Below the pieces are notes generated by a model, which had not been told where the DNA came from, did no database searches, and saw nothing but the letters and a program-made list of their open reading frames with translations. Both the position numbers and the translations under genes were made by a program. A DNA stretch of 64,000 nucleotides, taken from the NCBI RefSeq assembly GCF_000164695.2, contig NC_014643.1:2232001-2296000 (forward strand), written 5' to 3'. Of this stretch, positions 27,878 to 36,703 are shown in pieces (position 1 is the stretch's first letter; each line of letters starts with the position of its first letter). The stretch is from Rothia dentocariosa ATCC 17931 (GTDB taxonomy: Bacteria > Actinomycetota > Actinomycetes > Actinomycetales > Micrococcaceae).

Positions 27878-28498
27878 CTAATGCCGCCCCACCGTATTCT
27901 GTGCCCCCAGAGAGGCAAGTACCCCTCGCAGGGCAGCACTAACGGCTTCCTTTTCTGCATCTGGGTTATGCTGCACGTAAGCGTCGATTGCGGCATCTGC
28001 GTCTTTTTCGCTCCACCCTAAAGAGGTGAGCGCATCCATAACCTGGGGCTTCCATGCGATGCCTTGGGCGGGAGCGTTTTCTTCGGCCTGATCTTTACTC
28101 AAAATGAGTTTACCAGCCAGTTCTAGCACAATGCGCCGCGCACTTTTCGGCCCGATCCCCGGAACTTTGGTAAAGGCTTTATCATCGCCGGTTGCAACGG
28201 CTCGCTCAACCTCGGTGGCAGTATGCACGCTCAAGACGGCAAGGGCGATACGCGGGCCAATCCCCGAAACCGAGAGCATCATTTCAAAGACCTCTCGCTC
28301 TGCAGGTTCTGCAAACCCATAGAGAGTCATGGAGTCTTCGCGCACGATCATAGAGGTCAACAAGGTTGCAGTGGATCCCGTGCGCAGATTTGAGAGGGTG
28401 CGTGCTGTGGCCCGAACGAGCATACCAAACCCATTGACATCAAGAATTGCGCTCTCTAGCCCTACATGGGTTACATGCCCCGTTAACGACGCAATCAT
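27878..28498 (-). CDS. ruvA: Holliday junction branch migration protein RuvA
   Basis: 206 residues. N-terminal OB-fold (MIASLTGHVTHVG), two helix-hairpin-helix motifs (MLSVSGIGPRIALAVLS and FTKVPGIGPKSARRIVLEL) and the C-terminal RuvB-binding UBA-like domain (DALTSLGWSEKDADAAI). The ATG at 28498 has GAGAGGGA upstream. ruvB follows after 60 bases. Confidence 0.95.
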   Translation of the reverse strand: MIASLTGHVTHVGLESAILDVNGFGMLVRATARTLSNLRTGSTATLLTSMIVREDSMTLYGFAEPAEREVFEMMLSVSGIGPRIALAVLSVHTATEVERAVATGDDKAFTKVPGIGPKSARRIVLELAGKLILSKDQAEENAPAQGIAWKPQVMDALTSLGWSEKDADAAIDAYVQHNPDAEKEAVSAALRGVLASLGAQNTVGRH

Positions 28499-28621
28499 CT
28501 TTTCCCTCTCTTGTTACCTTGCGGACCCTGCCAACGTGGGTGCCATCATCCAGTATATTAGAATATTTTTCTGAATGTACAGTTTATAGCAATCTTTATC
28601 GAAAATATTTCCGATATAAGT

Positions 28622-29287
28622 TTAGCGTCGTGTCTTTGCCTCAGCTTCAAGCCAGATTCGCTGTGCCGGCGTCAGCTTTGCATGCTGTGCGCGCACGGGG
28701 CGTGATCCCTGGTGAGTCTGCGTATTCGCTGACATATTAATGCCAGAACCAATGCCGCCACCGCGCCAACCATGACAGATTGCGATCGCTAAGGCGTCTG
28801 CTGCATCAGCGGGTTTAGGAATTTTTTCCAGCCCCAAAATCTTGGTAACCATACGACCGACTGAGGCTTTATCTGCACGCCCCGAGCCGGTAACGGCGGC
28901 TTTCACTTCAGAAGGTGTATGAAAGAAGACCGGAATGCCGCGTACTGCTGCGGCAGAAATAACCGCCCCAGAGGCATGGGCCGTACCAATCACCGTATTG
29001 ACCTGCTCCTGCGCAAAAATGCGTTCAATAGCAAGAGCATCAGGTTGATAGGTATCAAGCCAGGTTTGCGTCACGGTAAAAATCCGCAGAATGCGCTCGT
29101 CAAGAGGCTCAGCGGCGGCGGTTCCCGCGATCCCCACGTTGATGAAGCTGGCTTTGCGGTTGGCGGTCATGTCAATCATGCTAAGCCCGCAGCGGGTAAG
29201 CCCCGGATCTACACCCATAATGCGGGTGGCGCCAGCAGAGCGCGGCTCATTACGAAGAGGATGGTTTTCTTGCGTAGATGCGTTCAT
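28622..29287 (-). CDS. ruvC: Crossover junction endodeoxyribonuclease RuvC
   Basis: 221 residues. RNase H fold with the acidic catalytic residues in [12 protein letters not shown], the [11 protein letters not shown]lu motif and [12 protein letters not shown] near the end of the core. It resolves Holliday junctions. There is an N-terminal extension of about 22 residues before the first strand and a basic, probably disordered tail of about 40 residues. AAAGAGGA precedes the ATG at 29287. Confidence 0.94.
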   Translation of the reverse strand: MNASTQENHPLRNEPRSAGATRIMGVDPGLTRCGLSMIDMTANRKASFINVGIAGTAAAEPLDERILRIFTVTQTWLDTYQPDALAIERIFAQEQVNTVIGTAHASGAVISAAAVRGIPVFFHTPSEVKAAVTGSGRADKASVGRMVTKILGLEKIPKPADAADALAIAICHGWRGGGIGSGINMSANTQTHQGSRPVRAQHAKLTPAQRIWLEAEAKTRR

Positions 29288-29327
29288 TGTCCTCTTTCGT
29301 TGTTGCGCTGGTGGGGCTGTATATAGT

Positions 29328-29389
29328 TCATGCCCGAGTGGCTGCGATGCCGGTGTTTGGTACCGTATCGTAACCGTGCTCGGGCATGA
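29328..29389. terminator. Branched palindrome between yebC and ruvC
   Basis: TCATGCCCGAG pairs exactly with CTCGGGCATGA. The 40-base interior can fold again (GATGCCGGT with ACCGTATC, imperfect), giving a cross-like structure 14 bases after the yebC stop. It lacks a T-run but is a likely 3' boundary for yebC. Confidence 0.5.
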
Positions 29390-29402
29390 GATTAAAAGGC
29401 TT

Positions 29403-30161
29403 TTACTCTGCCTCTAGCTGTTCCATGACGTCAGCAGAGACGTTGGCGTTGGAGTATACGTTCTGCACGTCGTCGAGTTCTTCGATGGCGTCTGCAAGTT
29501 TGAGGAATTTCTTGGCGCCTTCGAGGTCGAGGTCTACCTGCATGGTAGGGCGGAATACGGGGTCGTCGTTGTTGTAATCAAGTTCCGCTTCATCCAGCGC
29601 TTTGCGGATTTCGGGCAGATCAGTGGGGGCGGATACAACCGTGAAGACATCGCCTTCATCGAGTACTTCTTCGGCGCCTGCGTCAAGCACAGCCATAAGA
29701 ACATCGTCTTCGGTCAGACCGTCGGTCTTGGTAACTTCGGCAACACCCTTGCGTTCAAAGAGGAAGGCGACCGAACCCTGATCTGCCATGGTGCCGCCGT
29801 TACGGGTGACTGCCAGGCGAACATCTGACGCCGCGCGGTTACGGTTGTCGGTAAGGCACTCTATGTAGAGTGCGGTGCCCTGAGGCCCGCGAGCTTCGTA
29901 CAGGATCTCGGTGTAATCGATGGTTTCACCAGTGAGCCCAGCGCCACGCTTAATAGCACGGTCAATGTTGTCGTTGGGTACAGAGTTTTTCTTTGCCTTG
30001 GAGACGGCTAGGTCGAGTGCGGGGTTACCAGAAATATCTGCGCCGCCCATACGAGCCGCAACTTCAATAGCTTTAATGAATTTTGCGAAAGCCTTCGCGC
30101 GCTTAGCGTCAATTGCGGCTTTCTTATGCTTTGTAGTGGCCCATTTAGAGTGACCCGACAT
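29403..30161 (-). CDS. yebC: YebC/PmpR family transcriptional/translational regulator
   Basis: 252 residues. It starts [23 protein letters not shown], and has [35 protein letters not shown] and [23 protein letters not shown], diagnostic of the family. Family members bind DNA, and some are reported to help translation through difficult sequences. The ATG at 30161 has AGGGAG upstream; the 20 codons before it are not family-like. It lies upstream of ruvC, as in most actinobacteria. Confidence 0.95.
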   Translation of the reverse strand: MSGHSKWATTKHKKAAIDAKRAKAFAKFIKAIEVAARMGGADISGNPALDLAVSKAKKNSVPNDNIDRAIKRGAGLTGETIDYTEILYEARGPQGTALYIECLTDNRNRAASDVRLAVTRNGGTMADQGSVAFLFERKGVAEVTKTDGLTEDDVLMAVLDAGAEEVLDEGDVFTVVSAPTDLPEIRKALDEAELDYNNDDPVFRPTMQVDLDLEGAKKFLKLADAIEELDDVQNVYSNANVSADVMEQLEAE

Positions 30162-30279
30162 TCGTATCTCCCTTGTCTCTTCTTCGCCCGTGGCGGCGTA
30201 CTTGCCCTGTTGCCACGTCACAATACTTTTACACTATACCGGTTTCGCGCGGTTCTCGGATAGTTTCATACCTGCGTTT

Positions 30280-30320
30280 CGCGGGGTGCATACCGTCAAA
30301 GTTTTGGTGTGCACCCCGCG
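30280..30320 (-). terminator. gatD terminator-like hairpin
   Basis: CGCGGGGTGCATACC pairs with GGTGTGCACCCCGCG with one mismatch around an 11-base loop, 32 bases past the gatD stop. The T-tract on the minus-strand side is weak. Confidence 0.6.
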
Positions 30321-30351
30321 GTTTGTTTGGATGTTGTGGCGAGTATCTGTT

Positions 30352-31113
30352 CTAGCGGGGGCGTTTCATAGCGGATGCGCGCGCTTTTTCGACCATCGAG
30401 TCATCAATTTTTTCAGGGGTGAACTCCCCATATTTGCGTTGTGCTGCCGCCTCAATCAGATAGTCCGAAATCTTCGGGTTCTTCGGCAGAAGCGAACCGT
30501 GCAGGTAAGTACCTACCACGTTGTGCACGCGAGCGCCTTCATGATGATCTGTCGAGTTGTTCCCTACGCCTTTGGTCACGGTTGCCAGGGGCTCGCATCC
30601 TGCGCCGAGGTAGGTTAGTCCCGAGTGGTTTTCAAATCCCACGATGGTGCCGAATTCTTGTGAATCTTCAACGATGTTGCCAATCAGACGTTCGTTGCCG
30701 CCGACCGTGTAGGCATCAAAGATGTTGATACCTTTGAGGGTTTCGCCTTCGTGGGTGCGGAATTCTTTGCCGAAAAGCTGGTAGAGCCCGCAGATCACGA
30801 GCATGGGCATGCCGTCTTCTGCGTTTTTTTTGAGTTTTGCCCCTATGGCGTGCAGGTCTTCTTGAATTACGGTTTGTCCGGAGTCTTGGCCGCCGCCTCC
30901 GATAATAATATCGACATCGTCGGGGAAGGTATCTCCGGGGTTGTAGTCGAGAATTTCAACGTCGAACCCGTGGGCGTGTGCGCGGCGTGCCAGGGCTAGG
31001 GTGTTTCCCCAGTCCCCGTAGATGTTCATGTCTTTGGGGTATAGCTGAAGGATGCGCAGGGTTTTGCCGTTATTGGGGCTTGAAACCGGTTCTCCTGCAA
31101 TGGTGTGGGTCAT
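30352..31113 (-). CDS. gatD: Lipid II isoglutaminyl synthase, glutaminase subunit GatD
   Basis: 253-residue class I glutamine amidotransferase of the CobQ-like type. The nucleophile is the Cys of LVICGLYQLFG, and the catalytic His is in VVGTYLHGSLLPKNP; the fold start (LRILQLYPKDMNIYGDWGN) is typical of GatD. It supplies ammonia to MurT, which amidates the alpha-carboxyl of D-Glu in lipid II. Its ATG overlaps the murT stop codon by one base, consistent with a stable MurT/GatD complex. Confidence 0.93.
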   Translation of the reverse strand: MTHTIAGEPVSSPNNGKTLRILQLYPKDMNIYGDWGNTLALARRAHAHGFDVEILDYNPGDTFPDDVDIIIGGGGQDSGQTVIQEDLHAIGAKLKKNAEDGMPMLVICGLYQLFGKEFRTHEGETLKGINIFDAYTVGGNERLIGNIVEDSQEFGTIVGFENHSGLTYLGAGCEPLATVTKGVGNNSTDHHEGARVHNVVGTYLHGSLLPKNPKISDYLIEAAAQRKYGEFTPEKIDDSMVEKARASAMKRPR

Positions 31114-32390
31114 TACGAAACCCTTTCGACGTCGGTGAATTTGGTGAGCTCTTCGCGTAGGGCGAGCATTGCGGTGTAGGTGCAGAAGATTCGCATGGGT
31201 GCGTCGCCGCTGGTGGTGATGAATTTCCTGAGGGCTTCGCTGAGGTTTTCGTTGACGTCATCCACTCGTACACCGTCGTGTTCAAGGCGCAGCGCCATAT
31301 CCCAGGCGCGTACCCCTGAGACCATGTCTACACCGGTGTCGCTCAGCGAGTCGAAGTCTACGTCCCATAGCCAGGAGACATCACGGCCGTCTGCGTATTG
31401 GTCATTGATGGTGATCATGGTGGCGTAGTCGTCTGCGCTGGCGCTGGCGAGTGAGAGGCGGAATCCGCTGGGATTCTTAACAAGCAGAAGCTGCAGCGGG
31501 CGGCCATTGATGTTGAGGGTTTCGCCGCGACCGAATGCCGGGGTGATTTTAGCGAGTTCGTCAATAAGGGCTTGTTTGTTGAGTTTTTCACCCAGAACCG
31601 CACGGGTGAGGGCAATGGCACCGGCGGCATTGTAGATATTGTAAATACCGTAGAGGTTGATGTTTCCTTTGCAGGTTTCACCGGCGAGATCGAAGGTTGC
31701 GCTGGTACCTGAGAACGCGGTGAGGGTAACGTCTGCGGAGGGAAGTTCACCGCGGTTGTTATTGATTCCGGCGCGCATTTCGTCGTCCGAGGGGAAGAAG
31801 GAACGCAGCGTTTCGTTGAGCCCAAAGTAGCTGATGTTTGTTCCGGTTTTTACTGATTGCGCAAGCGAGAGGATGCGCGGGTCTTCCCGGTTAAGCACCA
31901 CAGTATCAGTGGTGGCTTCAGCTACAGTGGAGAGCATGCGGCGGGTTGTGTCAATTTCGCCGAATCGGTCGAGCTGGTCTCGCAGTACGTTCAGCAACAA
32001 TGCGTAGTTTGGTTTGACGGCTTTGACGAAGTGCACAGCATGGGCTTCGTCAAGTTCCAGTACGGCAATGTCTGCGTCGAGTTTGCCGCTAAGGTCCATG
32101 GCTCCGAGCAGTGCCGCCGCCACACCGCGCACGAAGTTTGATCCAGTGCGGTTGGTGAAGACTTTGAGTCCCTGTGCTTCGAGGAGCTGCACAGCCATTT
32201 TGGTGGTGGTTGTTTTGCCGTTGGTTCCCGAAACGACGACGACGCCATAGGGCAGTTTGGCGAGTTCTTCGGCAACAAATCGTGGGTGTAGTTTTTCCAT
32301 CACGAGACCGGGGAATGCTGATCCGCCGCCGCGCAGCGTGCTGGCGTAGCGAATGCCCTGTCCGAGAAGGCGAATTAGGGGTTTTGACAT
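31113..32390 (-). CDS. murT: Lipid II isoglutaminyl synthase, Mur ligase subunit MurT
   Basis: About 425 residues. Mur-ligase central domain with VVVVSGTNGKTTTTKM, LELDEAHAVHFVKAVKP, NVLRDQLDRFGEID and a C-terminal DUF1727 domain. It activates the D-Glu carboxyl with ATP. The central domain has only one Cys (GETCKGN) and another near the end, so the four-Cys zinc ribbon described in staphylococcal and pneumococcal MurT is missing. Starts at 32390 or three codons earlier are both possible. It is coupled to gatD. Confidence 0.92.
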   Translation of the reverse strand: MSKPLIRLLGQGIRYASTLRGGGSAFPGLVMEKLHPRFVAEELAKLPYGVVVVSGTNGKTTTTKMAVQLLEAQGLKVFTNRTGSNFVRGVAAALLGAMDLSGKLDADIAVLELDEAHAVHFVKAVKPNYALLLNVLRDQLDRFGEIDTTRRMLSTVAEATTDTVVLNREDPRILSLAQSVKTGTNISYFGLNETLRSFFPSDDEMRAGINNNRGELPSADVTLTAFSGTSATFDLAGETCKGNINLYGIYNIYNAAGAIALTRAVLGEKLNKQALIDELAKITPAFGRGETLNINGRPLQLLLVKNPSGFRLSLASASADDYATMITINDQYADGRDVSWLWDVDFDSLSDTGVDMVSGVRAWDMALRLEHDGVRVDDVNENLSEALRKFITTSGDAPMRIFCTYTAMLALREELTKFTDVERVS

Positions 32391-32561
32391 GTTCACCATT
32401 CTATACCGTTTGTGGTGTATTCCTGTGCGAGGGTTCTTCGCAACGCAGCACCGGCTATACACCGGGCTGGATACCGCCTCCCTACTATAAGGGCTAAGTA
32501 CGCTACGATATTCCCCTGTGTGAGATCCCCTCAGAGAGCTTTGAACACGACGACCTAGAAA

Positions 32562-33602
32562 CTAGAAAAGCGAGGTCTGTACCGTGACGGCGCTGAGAGT
32601 ATCCGTCGGTTCCACCACATAGTTAGCGAGTTCTGCGGTGTTGATCAGCACGGCGGCATCCGGGTCTCCAACGTGAGCAGTCACGAATTTTCCTGCGGCT
32701 CCGGTGCAGAAGAAACCTGCTTCGCGAGTTTTGAGGATGCTGGGGAATGCGTCGAGTGGTTCCGGGTTTTGCGCACGCAACGCCGCGTAAGGGCGGTTCA
32801 TTGCCACGGAGGGAACCCAGGATTCATCTAGGGCGGTAAGCTGCGTTAATAGCCCGGATTCGGTAAGTGCTTTATGTGCGCGCTCCACTGTGTTTTGATG
32901 CGCCGCCCGCAGTTGAGCCCCGGGCAGCGGCTCAGTCCAGGCTCGGTATTTACTCGCTACCTGTTTGACCTGCGGAATATTGGCGATGCGAGTTACCGCA
33001 TCCTCAGCTTCACGAATCAGCAACCCATCGGGCGCCTGGGCTATATAGGTTGCGGTGGCGACGGCCTGCTCATCCAGACGACGCGGTGTTGAGTGTTGCG
33101 AGCTGGTGCCGACTTTAGAGCTTCCGTCAGGAAAAGTGGCGATATAAAGCCTGTGGGGTTGCTGTGCGTAGGCGCGCATTCCGGGTGTCAGCGTTCCCGT
33201 GTAAAGATGCGCGGTATGCAGAGCCGTGAACTCGTCATGCGCAGCGCAATATTCGCATTGTTTCCCGCTCTCTAGGTGGTTTCCCTGTGGGCACGCTACA
33301 CGCTGTATCTGTCCGGTTTCTGTATTGCCGCGTGTGTATCCGGCGCAGAACTTTTGGAGGTTCCCAGCGCCGTCCAGCGCGAGCCGCAACCCAAGAAACG
33401 CACCCGGAGTCACGGGAACGCTCATAACATCGCCGCTGGGTTTTATGCTTGTGCCGCCTGAGGCATCCGCCAACACCACGGGTTCAAGGCGCAGAAAAGG
33501 CTGCCTTTCACGCCACTGCACATCACGCCAGATAAGGGCATGTTCGTGTTCGACTGCTGTGGAAACATCAAAAATTGAGTCCAGCAGGTTGGGGTACCTC
33601 AT
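32562..33602 (-). CDS. DUF2797 domain-containing protein
   Basis: 346 residues. The central part has a Cys cluster (VACPQGNHLESGKQCEYCAAH) followed by HRLYIATFPDGSSKVGTSS and a REAEDAVTR helix, the pattern of DUF2797 proteins, which has some resemblance to GIY-YIG nuclease folds. The cysteines probably bind zinc. The function of the family is not known. It is a single gene upstream of murT by about 170 bases. Confidence 0.75.
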   Translation of the reverse strand: MRYPNLLDSIFDVSTAVEHEHALIWRDVQWRERQPFLRLEPVVLADASGGTSIKPSGDVMSVPVTPGAFLGLRLALDGAGNLQKFCAGYTRGNTETGQIQRVACPQGNHLESGKQCEYCAAHDEFTALHTAHLYTGTLTPGMRAYAQQPHRLYIATFPDGSSKVGTSSQHSTPRRLDEQAVATATYIAQAPDGLLIREAEDAVTRIANIPQVKQVASKYRAWTEPLPGAQLRAAHQNTVERAHKALTESGLLTQLTALDESWVPSVAMNRPYAALRAQNPEPLDAFPSILKTREAGFFCTGAAGKFVTAHVGDPDAAVLINTAELANYVVEPTDTLSAVTVQTSLF

Positions 33603-33659
33603 ACGTTCAGTGTAACCCTGCCTTTCAGACGCGAATAGAGCTGCCGTTTTCCTCTGAGG

Positions 33660-34538
33660 CTAATACTCCTCATTCTTGAAGAATTCGTCGCTGCTGAGCG
33701 AGACGGAGAGCTTTTTCAAAACTTCGAGTTCTTTAATTTTCCAGCCTTCGCCCTTCACATAGACAAATGTGGCTTTCATTTCTCGGTTCATACCGCGGTT
33801 GCGATAGATTTTGTTGTTTTGCAGGCTTTCCTCGTTATACCAGGCGTAGCGGTTGCGTTTGTAGGAATACGTCACCACCCATTCGGCAGAGTCCCCGGAA
33901 CCGACTTTTTCCGAGCTTAGAATCTCTACCTTATAGAGCGGGTTCACAGGCCAATATCCCGCCAAGGTCATATCGTCAAACTTCATGGACTCTTCGGGCG
34001 TATCCCCGCGGTCTTCGGGGGTGCGGGTGTCAAACGTCGAAGGACGCTCAGTAAATTTATAGTCTTTGGTGAAGAATTGCAGCGACTCTTCATCAGTCAT
34101 TTCGTGATTCGTAAGAATCTCATATTCATGGAATTTTGCAAGACGTTTAAGCAACGTTTCTGGTCCTTCAATACCCTGCTCTTTGACTTTAGGGTCGAAT
34201 TCAGGCTCGTGAACGTTATACGCGGGGTGCTCTTCGGTAGCGGCGACAAATTCTCCATTGTCATAACGGTTCTGTTCACTGGGTGTCAGAGGTGCTTGTG
34301 CGCCGCTGGGCAAGAGTGCAGGCCCGCTGGGTTTGATCTTAGCGGGGGAAGGTTCTGCTGTTGGCGTCGGGTTGCCGCTGGCGTCGTCATAGGAGTTTCG
34401 GTTGTCCTCAGAGGCCGTGGAATTTCCGCCGCTGTGGCTCATAGGGGAAGATGCCACGCATCCAGGCGTAGCTAGAATGCAGCCCGTGAGAGCGAGAGAT
34501 AAAAGGGTACGCTTGTACCCAGCGGCGGATGTTGTCAT
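33660..34538 (-). CDS. Lipoprotein, possibly DUF6318-like
   Basis: 292 residues. Signal peptide YKRTLLSLALTGCILATPGC with a plausible lipobox (TPGC), then a Ser/Pro/Thr-rich linker of roughly 90 residues and a compact C-terminal domain (residues ~120-290) rich in Tyr and Lys. The overall build is like that of the second lipoprotein at 48248-49000 and of actinobacterial lipoproteins called DUF6318; that family link is tentative. The ATG at 34538 is preferred to two upstream TTG codons. Role unknown; it should sit on the outer face of the membrane. Confidence 0.7.
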   Translation of the reverse strand: MTTSAAGYKRTLLSLALTGCILATPGCVASSPMSHSGGNSTASEDNRNSYDDASGNPTPTAEPSPAKIKPSGPALLPSGAQAPLTPSEQNRYDNGEFVAATEEHPAYNVHEPEFDPKVKEQGIEGPETLLKRLAKFHEYEILTNHEMTDEESLQFFTKDYKFTERPSTFDTRTPEDRGDTPEESMKFDDMTLAGYWPVNPLYKVEILSSEKVGSGDSAEWVVTYSYKRNRYAWYNEESLQNNKIYRNRGMNREMKATFVYVKGEGWKIKELEVLKKLSVSLSSDEFFKNEEY

Positions 34539-34843
34539 CAACAAACCAGCTTTCGAGAGTGGTTGGTATGCGGTTAATGTTGAAGCCGGAAGAGCGCTTC
34601 AAGCGGTGATGTTGCTATCTCTATCCTGCCACATGCACACGCTAAAAGCATTAATGTACCAGATCATGGTTTAGTGTGGAGGATTTCAAGAGCAATTTTG
34701 CGATTAAAGATCAGGTCACGAGCGTATTTTTACGTCGCATTAAGACTTCGGAACACTCATGAAGTATACCTGCATACGCGGTTTAACGTGAATGTTTCAT
34801 GACCCCTCAAAGTAACATAACTGTCGGAAACGTTCAGGCGGGG
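34539..34843. other. Gene-free stretch between the lipoprotein and HIT genes
   Basis: About 300 bases with no convincing frame, RNA fold or repeat. It presumably holds the lipoprotein promoter on the minus strand and the 3' end of the HIT transcript. Confidence 0.4.
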
Positions 34844-35413
34844 CTATGAGGGCATGCGAGCGAACCCGTCAGCGATAATCTGGCGCATGTCATCAAGGGT
34901 TCGAGACATGGTTTTCGTGTGGGCAATAATGGGCAGAAAATTGGTGTCACCGCTCCAGCGAGGAAGAATATGCTGATGTAGGTGATCAGCTATACCCGCG
35001 CCCCCAACTTTGCCCTGATTCATGCCGATATTGAACCCGTCATTATGGGAAACTTCGCGCAAAACCCGCATCGCACGCTGAGTCAGGCGTGCCATTTCGA
35101 GAGTTTCTTCCTCATTCGCCTGATCGTATAGAGGAATATGGCGGTACGGGCAGATGAGCAGATGCCCCGGGTTATAGGGGTACAGGTTGAGCAGAGCGAA
35201 GGCGTGCTCTCCACGATAAACAATGAGCGATTCTTCATCGCTGCGCGAAGGAGCCGTGCAGAATGGGCAGGTTTTCTCAGTATGGTCCTGCTGCCCACCG
35301 CTCACATAAGCGGTACGATGCGGTGTCCAGAGCCGCTGGAACGCATCGGGCACACCGGGCAGCTCGAAGTCATCGGTGACGTTCGTATTCTGGGCATTCT
35401 GGTTTTCGCTCAT
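34844..35413 (-). CDS. HIT family nucleotide hydrolase
   Basis: 189 residues. A zinc-type Cys motif near the N-terminus (CPFCTAPSRSDEE) and the histidine triad GIADHLHQHILPRW place it in the HIT family, probably hydrolysing diadenosine polyphosphates or AMP conjugates (Ap4A-hydrolase-like). In many actinobacteria this gene sits between thrS and pgsA; here thrS is about 6 kb away and pgsA is absent from the window. The C-terminal half includes SHNDGFNIGMNQGKVGG. Confidence 0.9.
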   Translation of the reverse strand: MSENQNAQNTNVTDDFELPGVPDAFQRLWTPHRTAYVSGGQQDHTEKTCPFCTAPSRSDEESLIVYRGEHAFALLNLYPYNPGHLLICPYRHIPLYDQANEEETLEMARLTQRAMRVLREVSHNDGFNIGMNQGKVGGAGIADHLHQHILPRWSGDTNFLPIIAHTKTMSRTLDDMRQIIADGFARMPS

Positions 35414-35461
35414 ACCCCTATTAAACCGTATATTTAACTCCGCGAGCGGCTCACGTGCGCT

Positions 35462-36481
35462 CTAATCTGAATCACGCCCCAGGCGCACCGCGATCTTCTG
35501 ACGAATCACCGTGAGCGTCTGCTTAGTCTCTTCCAGCAGTTCCATTGGTTGTTCGGGCTCGTGGTTGTCTTCTTCGTTATCAGCATCATGATTGCGGTGG
35601 GAGGCGAGAAATTCCTGGGTGAGTTCTTCGGGTGGATGGTGTACCGTGCCGTCTCCCATGCGGATGGCGAGCATCGCCTTCAGCTCGGCGATTTCGGCGT
35701 GAAGTGTCTCAATATCGGCCTTCGTTGCGGCGTGGTCTTCTTCGGTGACTCCGCTAATTTTTTCGATCACCCAGGTAGCAAGCGCACCGGTAATCACGCC
35801 GAACAGGCCAACCCCGTAAATCATGACAACCACGGCAATAACCCTGCCGGGTACGGTCACGGGGTATACGTCGCCATAGCCCACGGTCGCCAGTGTTGCG
35901 AGAGTCCACCAATACGCCGTCCAGATATCTTTGATGAGGGCACCTGGGGCGCCTTGCTCAATGGAAAAGATAGCGAGAGCCGCCATGATCACGAAGATCA
36001 GTGTGTATCCAAAGAGTTTAACGGCCAGTTCTGAGAGCAGTTTGTACTGGCGGTTGGCGGTCATGTGGAGCATCGCCAAGAAACTCACAATACGCCAGGC
36101 TGGCAGAAGCACAATGGCGAGGTTCATCAGGTTGTGCGTGAAGAAGTAGATGCGCCGGGGCGCCAGATAGAGACGCACACAATAATCGACCGCGAAAAGC
36201 GCCCACAGTATCATCTGAAAAATATTGAGGATGCCGTCAAGTGGTGCGCTAATGCGTGTGCTCACAATGGGTGCGGCGTAAGCGACAAGGTATAGGAGCG
36301 AGGCAATAAAAAGCGGTTTATCGGTGCGGCGCTCCCATTCGGTGAGTCCTTCTTCGCCGCGGGTAATCTTAGTGCGGCGCTCATTGTGTGGGCGGTCAAC
36401 TGCGGTATCGGTGAAAACGGTGTTTTCAGGCTCGGGTACAGTACGGGTGTGTGGTGTTTCTGTACCGTTTGCCTCTGCCAT
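35462..36481 (-). CDS. Voltage-gated-type potassium channel
   Basis: 339 residues. Six hydrophobic segments between residues 55 and 245, with a K+ selectivity filter at residues 196-204 (TLATVGYGD) preceded by a pore helix (DIWTAYWW). The S4-like segment has few arginines, so voltage sensitivity is doubtful. The cytoplasmic C-terminus has a short coiled coil (ATKADIETLHAEIAELKAML) and an acidic, His-rich tail. It conducts K+ across the membrane. Upstream of HIT by 48 bases, same strand. Confidence 0.9.
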   Translation of the reverse strand: MAEANGTETPHTRTVPEPENTVFTDTAVDRPHNERRTKITRGEEGLTEWERRTDKPLFIASLLYLVAYAAPIVSTRISAPLDGILNIFQMILWALFAVDYCVRLYLAPRRIYFFTHNLMNLAIVLLPAWRIVSFLAMLHMTANRQYKLLSELAVKLFGYTLIFVIMAALAIFSIEQGAPGALIKDIWTAYWWTLATLATVGYGDVYPVTVPGRVIAVVVMIYGVGLFGVITGALATWVIEKISGVTEEDHAATKADIETLHAEIAELKAMLAIRMGDGTVHHPPEELTQEFLASHRNHDADNEEDNHEPEQPMELLEETKQTLTVIRQKIAVRLGRDSD

Positions 36482-36703
36482 ACTGCCCAGTCCTTACATG
36501 CTCTTCGTTGAAGCAGGTCTGCCGTGAATTGTCGGTTCACGTGCAAACCTTTCTACAGCCATCATATCGGTTTTCTGCAGGTATCTGTGGATGCTCCTTA
36601 CCTCACGTGGGGACACTCGCCGCTCGGGAACGTTGGTTTGTTTCGGGTGTTTGGCCCAGACCAATACGTTATAGAGAATAGCCGCATCTGAGAGACTAGA
36701 ATC

